8,073 nucleotides of DNA from Thermoprotei archaeon (lineage in GTDB: Archaea > Thermoproteota > Thermoprotei_A > Sulfolobales > NBVN01). The position numbers and the translations under genes are program-made. This document shows positions 1-6,110 of the stretch, piece by piece (the first letter of the stretch is position 1; each line of letters begins with the position of its first letter). The notes below the pieces were generated by a model. That model ran no database searches. It was not told the DNA's origin and saw only the letters and a program-made list of their open reading frames with translations. The stretch is from NCBI GenBank assembly GCA_003661745.1, contig QMWS01000028.1, positions 1 to 8,073 on the forward strand. The letters are read 5' to 3'.

Positions 1-1541
1 CTGATGTAAGGCCTGAAGATTTCTGGGTAAACTGCAGGATTCTGAGGTTTAAGGGACTCTGCGAGTTTTACGCTAACCTAGATCGCGTACCATATCAAGA
101 CAAATTGAGTAACATACTGTGCGAGAGTGAAAATGACCCTCGTCAAATAGTTCGTTCCATAGTTAACCAGCTCAGAGTATGTCCTTTCTTTGCGCTCGTG
201 AATAAGGCCTACTCTAGTAAGTTAGTTATAGTCACGTACCCGTACTTATTCCAGGAGGAAATATTTAGGACTGCATTTACCGACTTAAGCCTCAGCGACT
301 ACTACGTAGTTGTTGATGAAGCACACACTATACTTAATCCACAATCAATCATAGAAGGAGAGCTGGATGAGGTAACTTTAGATAACGCTATTAAGGAAGT
401 TAAGCAGTACTGCCCTAGTGAGGAGGTTATTAAGTACTTAATGAATATTAAGGACCTCTTGAAGCGCGTAAGGTCCAGGCTCTTGAAGCGTGTTGAGAAG
501 GCATTCATATATCCTGGGGAAGGAACCATACAGCTTCTCGAGGATACCCTAATGGAAATCAAGCTCAAGCAATTGAGGGATCTCACGGTACGCCCTGCAG
601 ACTTCATTAGGTTGGGCTCATCGCTCAATAGAGTCCTTAAGTTCCTCACTTACGTAAGGAGGGATGGTTTTCAGGTATATGGGGTTGCGGATAGTGCCGA
701 GGGTGTGAGGAAGCTGAAGGTTATGCCAATTAATTACGATGAAATTACCGAGAGGCTATCAGAAGCTAAAGGAGTTCTCCTTATGTCAGGCACTCTACCA
801 CCTAAGGAGATAATGGATTCTGTATGCGGTCAGGAGACTGTCTATGTCGATGTCGAGGAAGAATTTGGCAGTGTCTTCCCTAGGGAGAACGCTTTCTACG
901 CTGTCGTTACCTACGTTTCGTCAAGTTACAAGTTAAGAGTTAAGGAGATGTTCCTTAAGTATGCCGATCTCTTAACCACCATATATCACGCGCTGGACAA
1001 GGGAGTAATCCTAGCTGTCTACCCCAGCTACCCATTTATGGATGAAGTAACAGTCAACATAGCCGATATACCTGACCAGGTAGTTGAGGGTAAGGGGACA
1101 ACTTACGCTGACGTAGTAGATACAGTATTAAGTAGCGGCGGTAAAGTAGTAATTCATGCTGTAGCTAGCGGTAAGCTAACTGAGGGAATAGAGCTTCTAG
1201 ACGAAGCTGGCAGGTCATTGATTAGGGTAGTTGTTCTAATGGGTGTTCCCTATCCTCAGCCAGATGACTACTTAATTGACTTAAGGAGAAGCTTAAGTGA
1301 GAGGTTAGGGGACAAAGCAGCTACTGATTTAACCACCTCAGTACCTGCTGCAATAAGGGTACTTCAGGCTGTCGGAAGAGCCATTAGGTCTGAGCGTGAT
1401 AGAGCGTTTATAATCTTAGCTGACCGTAGGTTCCTGTCACTTAAGCTGAGAACATTCTTAGGCATACACTACGATGCTGTAGTCAGTTCTAAGAACAGGC
1501 TATCTGAACTAATAATTAAGTTCTTTCAAGGATACCTGTAA
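1..1541 (+). CDS. xpd: XPD/Rad3-family ATP-dependent 5'-3' DNA helicase with Fe-S cluster (5'-truncated by window)
   Basis: The reading frame is open from base 3 to the TAA at 1539-1541, giving 512 visible residues. The TTG at 105 is internal, because coding-quality protein continues upstream of it, so the true start lies left of the window. Numbering from base 3, the frame shows cysteines at about 11, 20, 40 and 60. Cys20 sits in CEFY, resembling the CRFYEE of human XPD, and Cys60 in CPFF matches the last Fe-S ligand (CPYF). These are probably ligands 2-4, with ligand 1 and the Walker A motif upstream. Next come Walker B/motif II VVVDEAHT (DEAH at 315-326), motif III-like MSGTLPP (about 262), motif V SGKLTEGIE (about 389) and motif VI QAVGRAIR (about 455). 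Archaeal XPD runs about 550-600 residues, so roughly 70-90 are missing. Family members unwind DNA 5'-3' and are linked to repair. It converges on the amidohydrolase gene with an 11-base gap. A DinG-like paralogue is a less likely alternative. Confidence 0.9.
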   Translation, partial: DVRPEDFWVNCRILRFKGLCEFYANLDRVPYQDKLSNILCESENDPRQIVRSIVNQLRVCPFFALVNKAYSSKLVIVTYPYLFQEEIFRTAFTDLSLSDYYVVVDEAHTILNPQSIIEGELDEVTLDNAIKEVKQYCPSEEVIKYLMNIKDLLKRVRSRLLKRVEKAFIYPGEGTIQLLEDTLMEIKLKQLRDLTVRPADFIRLGSSLNRVLKFLTYVRRDGFQVYGVADSAEGVRKLKVMPINYDEITERLSEAKGVLLMSGTLPPKEIMDSVCGQETVYVDVEEEFGSVFPRENAFYAVVTYVSSSYKLRVKEMFLKYADLLTTIYHALDKGVILAVYPSYPFMDEVTVNIADIPDQVVEGKGTTYADVVDTVLSSGGKVVIHAVASGKLTEGIELLDEAGRSLIRVVVLMGVPYPQPDDYLIDLRRSLSERLGDKAATDLTTSVPAAIRVLQAVGRAIRSERDRAFIILADRRFLSLKLRTFLGIHYDAVVSSKNRLSELIIKFFQGYL

Positions 1542-1552
1542 GATACAGAAAA

Positions 1553-2882
1553 CTAAATGTACCTTACGAGCCTATTCTCTCCTATTAACTCTCCGTCGCT
1601 CAATAGCAACCTACCATTCACTACTACGTACTTCGGCCAGCCAGTAAGTGACACGCCCTCGAACGTGGTCCAATCTACCTTATGGTGTAAGCTATCTGCT
1701 GCAATCTTAACGTATTTGCTAGGGTCAGTAGTTATGATGTCTGCGTCCGAACTTGGCGTAACAGAGCCCTTCACCGGGTAAAGGCCAATTATCCTGGCAG
1801 GATTTTCGGAGAGAACCTCAATAAATCTCTCAATAGTTAGTATGCCTAACTTCTTAACGCCATACGTGAACACGTAAGGCAACATAACTTCTATTACTGG
1901 TATACCGCCCCACACACTTCAAACATCAAGCTCTTTTTCATCGCGCGGTGACAGACCGTGATCGGACGCTACAGCATCTGTGGTTCCGTCAGCTAGCGAC
2001 TGCCACAGGTAATTAACATCGGACTTACTCTTTAGTGAGGGAGTCATCTTGAGATAATTACCCCACCTTACAACATCATCGCGCGTAAAGTAGAGGTACT
2101 GCGGGCATGTCTCAGCTGTCACTTTAATACCGCTAGCCTTAGCTTCCTTAATACCTTTAGCTCCTGGGGCTGAAGAGACACGCGCTATATGCACTTTAGC
2201 GTTCAGGTACTTAGCTACCTCTATGACCCTAGTAATCGCCGAAGCCTCGCTTCGGGAGGTCTTGAGAGGTGGTGGGCAATTGGTTCATTCCCGCCTTCAC
2301 GCTTGAAGTAATTCACTAGGTAATCTATCAGGATGACGTCCTCAGCGTGAACTATAGTTAGGGCTTTACTTCTACTCACTTCACTAATTACTTCAACTAT
2401 AGCGGACTCACTTTTAGGTCTGAACGGCTTACACGTAGATAGCTTAAAGCCCCTGACGCCCTCCTTCCTTAATGCACGGATGCTGCGTACGTCGTCTTCG
2501 TTCATCATTCCAGCTAATATCCCGAAATTAGCGAATGAATTCCTAAGACCTTCACTAATCTTTATCTTAAGTGCATCGACGTTATCTACGTACACCCGCA
2601 GCTGCATATCGAAAACCGTCGTAATATCACCATAAATAGCTGCTATAGTGCCGCTTCTGAAGTCCTCATGGTGGCTGTAGTCGGGATCATAGATGTGGGC
2701 ATGAATGTCTATGCCCCCGGTAGCGCTAATAGTCCGCTGCCATCTACCACCTCATCAACATCCCTGAATTTACTCGGGTCCTTAGCTAAGGCTGCTATCC
2801 TACCGTTAACTACTAGTATGCTAGCGAAAACTGCTTCTCCATCAACCACCACATACGCGCCTCTAATCAGCAACGACTGCAC
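1553..2882 (-). pseudogene. Dihydroorotase/allantoinase-type cyclic amidohydrolase, broken by two -1 frameshifts and one TGA
   Basis: Joining four frame segments rebuilds one protein of about 443 residues, the usual length for dihydroorotase or allantoinase. Translation likely starts at GTG 2882-2880, eight bases after GGTAGGG (2897-2891), 15 bases from the ade stop, so ade and this gene look like one operon. Segments: 2882 to the TAG at 2711-2709, ending LPGA; IDIHAHIYD onward, to the TAG at 2223-2221; EASAITRV onward, to the TGA at 1921-1919; and VWGGIPVIEV to the TAG at 1555-1553. Metal-site features persist: HAH (2695-2703), the candidate carboxylated lysine in GFKLS (2443-2445), a His in TIVHAED, a His in VHIARVSS, ETCPQYL and ASDH. 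The usual DHAPH motif reads DHGLS. The C-terminus (HHKVDWTTFEG, GWPKYVVVNGR) is typical of the superfamily. DMQL instead of DMPNT leaves pyrC versus allantoinase/hydantoinase undecided. Conservation outside the lesions suggests recent inactivation, recoding or sequence error. Confidence 0.85.
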
Positions 2883-2896
2883 TGCAGAATCCCTAC

Positions 2897-4741
2897 CTAC
2901 TCTTCTCTAACACTTACGATTGGGTCTAAGAATTTCCCTTCAATAACGTCAACTAGACCCTTATCAGTCACTCTTACCTCCGGAATCACAGGTAGCGTGA
3001 GAAGTGCTACAGTCATAAAGACCGCGTGATAGCTTAGATTTAGCCTCCTTAGCGCATCGATAAATTCTTCTACCTCACTAACTACCTCCTCAAATACCTT
3101 ATCGGACATAAGTCCTGCGATAGGTAGTGAGACCTTACCGACAACCCTGCCATTAATCACGCATACCATTCCACCGCCTAGGCGAGTGAGTTCGGTAACT
3201 GCCTTATACATATCTCTGGGGTCTTTACCGACGACTACTATATTGTGTGTATCGTGCGCGATGCTCTGGGCTAGTGCACCATCTTTCATACCTAGACCCA
3301 CTACGAAGCCCTTACCTATGTTGCCTGTTGCGTGGTGTCTCTCGATAACACCTACATAAGCAACATCCTCATCGCTGCTGACGCGCAAGTACCCACCATC
3401 TACTTTAACCTTTACCCTGTCCTTCTTAGTTACTGTTTTACCAGGAATTACTCTTACAGCAATTACCTCGGCTAATCCCTTAACTACATTCACCTTTATG
3501 AGTAGCTCATTAGGTGACTTTAGTTTACCTATATTTATTGTCTTGTACGCTTTAGCCGGGTACTTGAATTTAGGTCCGTGATCATAAATGTACTTGCCAT
3601 CTTTGACTACATACTGCCCTCCCAAAATCACGTCACTCACAATAAACCTCCTGAAGTTCTTGAGCAAAACTATATCAGCGAATCTTCCAGGTACTATAGC
3701 ACCCAGTTCCCTAAGCCCTAAGTACTCTGCTGCATTCAGGGTAGCCATTTGGACAGCTGTAATAGGGTCTATACCATATGATACTGCCTCCCTGAGTATC
3801 CTATCTATGTGTCCCTCCTTAACGATATCGAGTACGTTTAAGTCGTCACTACAGAATGACAAGTATCTCGTATTTATTCTCATGTATGTCAGCATCTTAG
3901 AAAGTTCCTCGAGGTCCTTCCACGCTGAGCCCTCACGTATTAAAACTCGCATGCCGTTCCTTAGCTTAGTTAGTGCTTCATCGGTCATTATCGACTCGTG
4001 GTCACCATTGATACCAGTTATTATGTACGGGATAAGCACTTCCTCGGGCAGTTGCGGTGCGTGTCCATCAACAATTTTACCCATATTTATGGCTAGTACG
4101 ATCTCCTCGAGCAGCTCCTCATTAAGGTTCAATACTCCATGAAAATCCATTACCTCCCCTAAGCCTATCATCTCCTCATAGTTTGAGAGTAAGTCCCTGA
4201 TGTCGTTGATACTGAGTATACTTCCGGGAGTGTCTAAACCCTTACGTGTTGGCGGAACGCATGAGGGTGCGTAAAAGAACACCCTTAGTGGTGTGAGTCT
4301 TGACTCCTTAATAAACATCTCAATACCCTCCCTACCTAAGATATTAGCTATTTCATGAGGATCCGCAGCTACGGTAGTTGTTCCATGAAGCAGTACTGCC
4401 CTAGCGAACTCCTGCACAGTAAGTAGTGAGGACTCTATGTGGACATGCGGATCGATAAACCCCGGTACGGCCATTTCTACCTTCGATCCATCGACAATTA
4501 ACGTATTATTACCTCTGAACTTATCTACATCGAAGTAACCTACCCTAACAATAAAGTCCCTCCATATAGCTATGTTTACCTTCTCTCTTATATCGCCTAA
4601 TAGTACATCAACTATATTGATGTTCTTAATAATTATTGTTGATTTTATTTCGCCTCTGGATGCTTTAATGAGGTCACTCAGTAAATTAACGTCGTACTTC
4701 TTCCTCAATCTCCTACTAGTTAGAGCTGGTATGTTGTTCAT
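2897..4741 (-). CDS. ade: Adenine deaminase
   Basis: This enzyme hydrolyses adenine to hypoxanthine and ammonia in purine salvage, in the cytoplasm, with a metal-dependent amidohydrolase fold. The 614-residue product is about full length for the Ade family (570-610). Visible signatures are PGFIDPHVHIESS (residues 93-105, with the H-x-H metal ligands at 99 and 101), ADPHE (126-130), GLGEVMDF (193-200), GHAPQL (226-231), GDHES (246-250) and FCSDD (296-300, the late catalytic Asp). The Ade-specific C-terminal domain follows, with ERHHATGNIGKGFV, AHDTHN and GGGMVCVINGRVVGKVSLPIAGLMS. The ATG at 4741 is supported by GAGGGT (4754-4749) seven bases upstream and a box-A-like element about 45 bases upstream. 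It is the first gene of a minus-strand operon with the broken cyclic amidohydrolase 15 bases downstream, and it diverges from the helix-turn-helix regulator. No lesion is visible. The residues before about 35 are more variable than the rest. Confidence 0.96.
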   Translation of the reverse strand: MNNIPALTSRRLRKKYDVNLLSDLIKASRGEIKSTIIIKNINIVDVLLGDIREKVNIAIWRDFIVRVGYFDVDKFRGNNTLIVDGSKVEMAVPGFIDPHVHIESSLLTVQEFARAVLLHGTTTVAADPHEIANILGREGIEMFIKESRLTPLRVFFYAPSCVPPTRKGLDTPGSILSINDIRDLLSNYEEMIGLGEVMDFHGVLNLNEELLEEIVLAINMGKIVDGHAPQLPEEVLIPYIITGINGDHESIMTDEALTKLRNGMRVLIREGSAWKDLEELSKMLTYMRINTRYLSFCSDDLNVLDIVKEGHIDRILREAVSYGIDPITAVQMATLNAAEYLGLRELGAIVPGRFADIVLLKNFRRFIVSDVILGGQYVVKDGKYIYDHGPKFKYPAKAYKTINIGKLKSPNELLIKVNVVKGLAEVIAVRVIPGKTVTKKDRVKVKVDGGYLRVSSDEDVAYVGVIERHHATGNIGKGFVVGLGMKDGALAQSIAHDTHNIVVVGKDPRDMYKAVTELTRLGGGMVCVINGRVVGKVSLPIAGLMSDKVFEEVVSEVEEFIDALRRLNLSYHAVFMTVALLTLPVIPEVRVTDKGLVDVIEGKFLDPIVSVREE

Positions 4742-4748
4742 AAAAATT

Positions 4749-4754
4749 ACCCTC
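4749..4754 (-). promoter_or_regulatory. Shine-Dalgarno site of ade
   Basis: GAGGGT on the minus strand, seven bases before the ATG at 4741. It is complementary to the anti-SD end of archaeal 16S rRNA and supports that start. Confidence 0.65.
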
Positions 4755-4780
4755 GCTACTTCATTACGCTAATACAGCTC

Positions 4781-4796
4781 TAAAAATAAAAATTTA
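4781..4796 (-). promoter_or_regulatory. Box-A-like promoter element of ade
   Basis: The minus strand reads TAAATTTTTATTTTTA here, the most AT-rich stretch upstream of ade. If transcription starts about 26 bases downstream (near 4762), the leader would be about 20 bases and would include the GAGGGT site. The call rests on composition and spacing only. Confidence 0.45.
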
Positions 4797-4834
4797 CGTA
4801 TAGCAGCTAGATCAAAGTACACTGCACACTAGTC

Positions 4835-4906
4835 AGTTAAGCACGAGTAAATTTTACCATTAACTATGTGATAGATGTTACTTCACTTTATTAACTACCC
4901 GGTGAA
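4835..4906. other. Short repeats in the ade/regulator divergent intergenic region (possible operator)
   Basis: The 232-base gap between ade and the regulator gene holds several short repeats: AGTTAA (4835-4840), ATTAACTA (4859-4866) and ATTAACTA again (4890-4897). The last two are 31 bases apart, close to three helical turns. An inverted pair TTCAC (4882-4886) and GTGAA (4902-4906) surrounds the last copy. They lie between the two promoters, where an autoregulating protein could bind. The elements are short and AT-rich, so chance is a real possibility. Nothing else was recognised in this gap. Confidence 0.25.
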
Positions 4907-4931
4907 TACCCAGCGGCGTGATTCAACTAAC

Positions 4932-4939
4932 TATTTTTA
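4932..4939 (+). promoter_or_regulatory. Box-A-like promoter element of the helix-turn-helix regulator gene
   Basis: TATTTTTA lies 35-42 bases before the ATG at 4974. A start about 26 bases downstream, near 4960, would give a leader of about 14 bases. Weak support from composition and spacing only. Confidence 0.35.
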
Positions 4940-4947
4940 CTTTGATT

Positions 4948-4973
4948 AGGTGAGTAATTAATTGGTTGTGTAG
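4948..4973 (+). promoter_or_regulatory. Strong SD followed by a 3-codon frame (TTG GTT GTG TAG) abutting the regulator ATG
   Basis: AGGTGAG at 4948-4954 is a good archaeal Shine-Dalgarno site, but it ends 19 bases before the ATG at 4974, too far for normal use. It is well placed (seven bases) for the TTG at 4962. That TTG is in the same frame as the regulator but meets TAG at 4971-4973 after three codons, directly before the ATG. It could be a tiny leader frame, a start codon region damaged by one substitution, or chance. Confidence 0.35.
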
Positions 4974-5687
4974 ATGGTTAATGAGTATGTTAGAGAGGTT
5001 ATTGCACGCAGAATCGCTGGCGATATAGTGATGAGTGATAACTGTGGCGCTGCACTAAAGCGGTGGAGGGAAACATTTAAGGCTACTCAAGTCGAGGTTG
5101 CTAGAGCCATGGGCATCACACCTAGCGTTATTGTTGATTACGAGAAGAATAGAAGGTTGCCAGGTGTAAGATTTCTTCGAAGATTTGTTGATGCTCTATT
5201 TCACATAGATTCAGAGAGAGGATGGCCCGTAACTAGGCAGCTTGCTAAGATGTTTAATTTAAATCTGGGTGCTATCATAGACGCTAGAGACTTAAGTACA
5301 CCCTTAACTATTGATGACCTAATAACTGCTGTTGAGGGTGTAGTAGTCAGCTCTCACATATCGAGAACCGAGTTCTATGGCTACACGGTAATAGATAGCA
5401 TCGGCGCTATAGTAACATTAAGTGGAGATCAGTTCTGGCAGCTAATGGGCCTAACGAGTAATCGTGCACTAATATTTACTAAGGTAACTACTGGGAGGTC
5501 GCCTATGATAGCAATACGCGTAGCACCTATTAAACCCGCTGTAGTAGTACTTCACGGACCTAAGAAAGTTGATCCCATGGCTATTAGGCTGGCCGATAAA
5601 GAGGGCATACCGCTTATACTGTCGCTTAAGCAGGACATATCAGAACTAGTTGCTGCGTTAAGGGGTATTAAGGCGTCAGCTCTTTAG
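4974..5687 (+). CDS. XRE-type helix-turn-helix transcriptional regulator, archaeal COG1709-like family
   Basis: The product is a 237-residue two-domain protein, probably a cytoplasmic DNA-binding regulator. Residues 1-22 form an N-terminal extension (VREVIARRIAGDIVMS). Residues 25-63 form the XRE/Cro-like helix-turn-helix, with LKRWRETFKATQVEVARAMGI followed by the recognition-helix segment TPSVIVDYEKNRRLPG. Residues about 110-237 form a C-terminal domain, with GDQFWQLMG, NRALIFTKVTTGRSPM, KPAVVVLHGPKKVD and LADKEGIPLIL, that I recall as conserved in archaeal regulators of unknown function. It may sense a ligand (inference). TAG at 4971-4973 rules out an upstream in-frame start, and the N-terminal extension fits the family, so ATG 4974 is chosen over the ATG at 5031. 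The gene diverges from ade and overlaps alpha-NAC tail to tail by 12 bases. The target genes are unknown; ade or its own promoter are guesses from position. Confidence 0.87.
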   Translation: MVNEYVREVIARRIAGDIVMSDNCGAALKRWRETFKATQVEVARAMGITPSVIVDYEKNRRLPGVRFLRRFVDALFHIDSERGWPVTRQLAKMFNLNLGAIIDARDLSTPLTIDDLITAVEGVVVSSHISRTEFYGYTVIDSIGAIVTLSGDQFWQLMGLTSNRALIFTKVTTGRSPMIAIRVAPIKPAVVVLHGPKKVDPMAIRLADKEGIPLILSLKQDISELVAALRGIKASAL

Positions 5688-6053
5688 CTTACCCTCAGTA
5701 ATTAGAATTATTGCCTTAGCTATGTCACCACCTGCTTCCTTGAGAGCCCTTATCGCCACCTCCCTATCTACACCTGCTTGCTCCATTACGAACTTTATGT
5801 CATCATCACTAAATGTTATCTCCTCGACAACGCCGGACTCTGCTGAAATCTCTACCTTCTCCTCCTGACCGCCTACTATTTGGTATATTTTCTGTCCCTG
5901 AACAGTCATTACTGATACCTGCGGGTTCCTTATGATTATTTCATGATCATCCAGCACGATACTAACGGACTTAACATTACTTAGCTCTTCAACCCGAATA
6001 CCCATTCTCCTGAGCATCCTTCTAAGCTCTCTAGGATTAAAAGGCAGCATCAT
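5676..6053 (-). CDS. nac: Nascent polypeptide-associated complex protein (archaeal alpha-NAC)
   Basis: This 125-residue protein is the usual length for archaeal NAC, which binds ribosomes as a homodimer and contacts nascent chains at the tunnel exit. The N-terminus (NPRELRRMLRRMGI, residues 6-19) is the basic stretch typical of the family. The NAC domain follows (about 18-62: VEELSNVKSVSIVLDDHEIIIRNP, then VSVMTVQGQKIYQIVG). After an acidic linker comes a UBA domain (about 82-121), with SDDDIKFVMEQAGVDREVAIRALKEAGGDIAKAI. Two adjacent ATG codons (6053 and 6050) could start it. The SD GAGG (6062-6059) is four bases from the first and seven from the second, so the second may be used. It is divergent from the beta-CASP RNase gene, with 57 bases between the starts, and overlaps the regulator gene tail to tail by 12 bases. 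Confidence 0.96.
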   Translation of the reverse strand: MMLPFNPRELRRMLRRMGIRVEELSNVKSVSIVLDDHEIIIRNPQVSVMTVQGQKIYQIVGGQEEKVEISAESGVVEEITFSDDDIKFVMEQAGVDREVAIRALKEAGGDIAKAIILITEGKLKS

Positions 6054-6068
6054 TCATCCTCAGTTTAG

Positions 6069-6075
6069 TTTATTA
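6069..6075 (+). promoter_or_regulatory. Box-A-like promoter element of the beta-CASP RNase gene
   Basis: TTTATTA at 6069-6075 lies 36-42 bases before the TTG at 6111. Expected initiation near 6097-6100 leaves a leader of about 12 bases containing AGGTGAGG. It sits within the opposing alpha-NAC core promoter. Confidence 0.5.
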
Positions 6076-6081
6076 TCTGAG

Positions 6082-6090
6082 AAATATAAA
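6082..6090 (-). promoter_or_regulatory. Box A of alpha-NAC
   Basis: The minus strand reads TTTATATTT, a close match to the crenarchaeal box A (TTTATA). A start about 26 bases downstream falls near 6061, giving a leader of about 8 bases that still holds the SD GAGG. This is the best promoter match in the window. Confidence 0.6.
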
Positions 6091-6100
6091 GAGTTACCCT

Positions 6101-6108
6101 AGGTGAGG
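6101..6108 (+). promoter_or_regulatory. Shine-Dalgarno site that fixes the TTG start of the beta-CASP RNase
   Basis: AGGTGAGG ends two bases before the TTG at 6111. The in-frame stop at 6087 and the lack of any other start codon in between leave TTG as the only candidate that keeps the conserved N-terminus. Confidence 0.75.
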
Positions 6109-6110
6109 AG

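Noticed and set aside
105..107. TTG at 105 as the start of the helicase
   Set aside because: The same frame is open to the window edge and encodes further helicase residues, including two probable Fe-S cysteines. The start lies outside the window.
33..182. Unusual Fe-S cysteine spacing in the helicase
   Set aside because: Cys20 in CEFY and Cys60 in CPFF match ligands 3 and 4, Cys11 can be ligand 2, and the first ligand is probably left of the window. The spacing varies in the family.
302..649. 115-residue minus-strand frame inside the helicase gene
   Set aside because: Antisense shadow with low-complexity Ser/Arg composition. The helicase frame explains the region.
1542..1552. Terminator between helicase and amidohydrolase
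   Set aside because: Only an 11-base gap with a four-base A/T run. Too little to call.
2668..2910. 80-residue plus-strand frame over the 5' part of the amidohydrolase
   Set aside because: The opposite strand encodes conserved amidohydrolase sequence (LPG, HAHIYD). This frame has no family features.
3588..4142. 184-residue open frame on the plus strand within ade
   Set aside because: Ser/Thr/Pro-rich antisense shadow of a strongly conserved gene, with no SD and no recognisable motif.
4742..4973. tRNA, C/D-box sRNA or riboswitch in the intergenic region
   Set aside because: No cloverleaf elements, no RTGATGA/CTGA pair and no strong helix were found. The TTCAC/GTGAA arms are only five bases.
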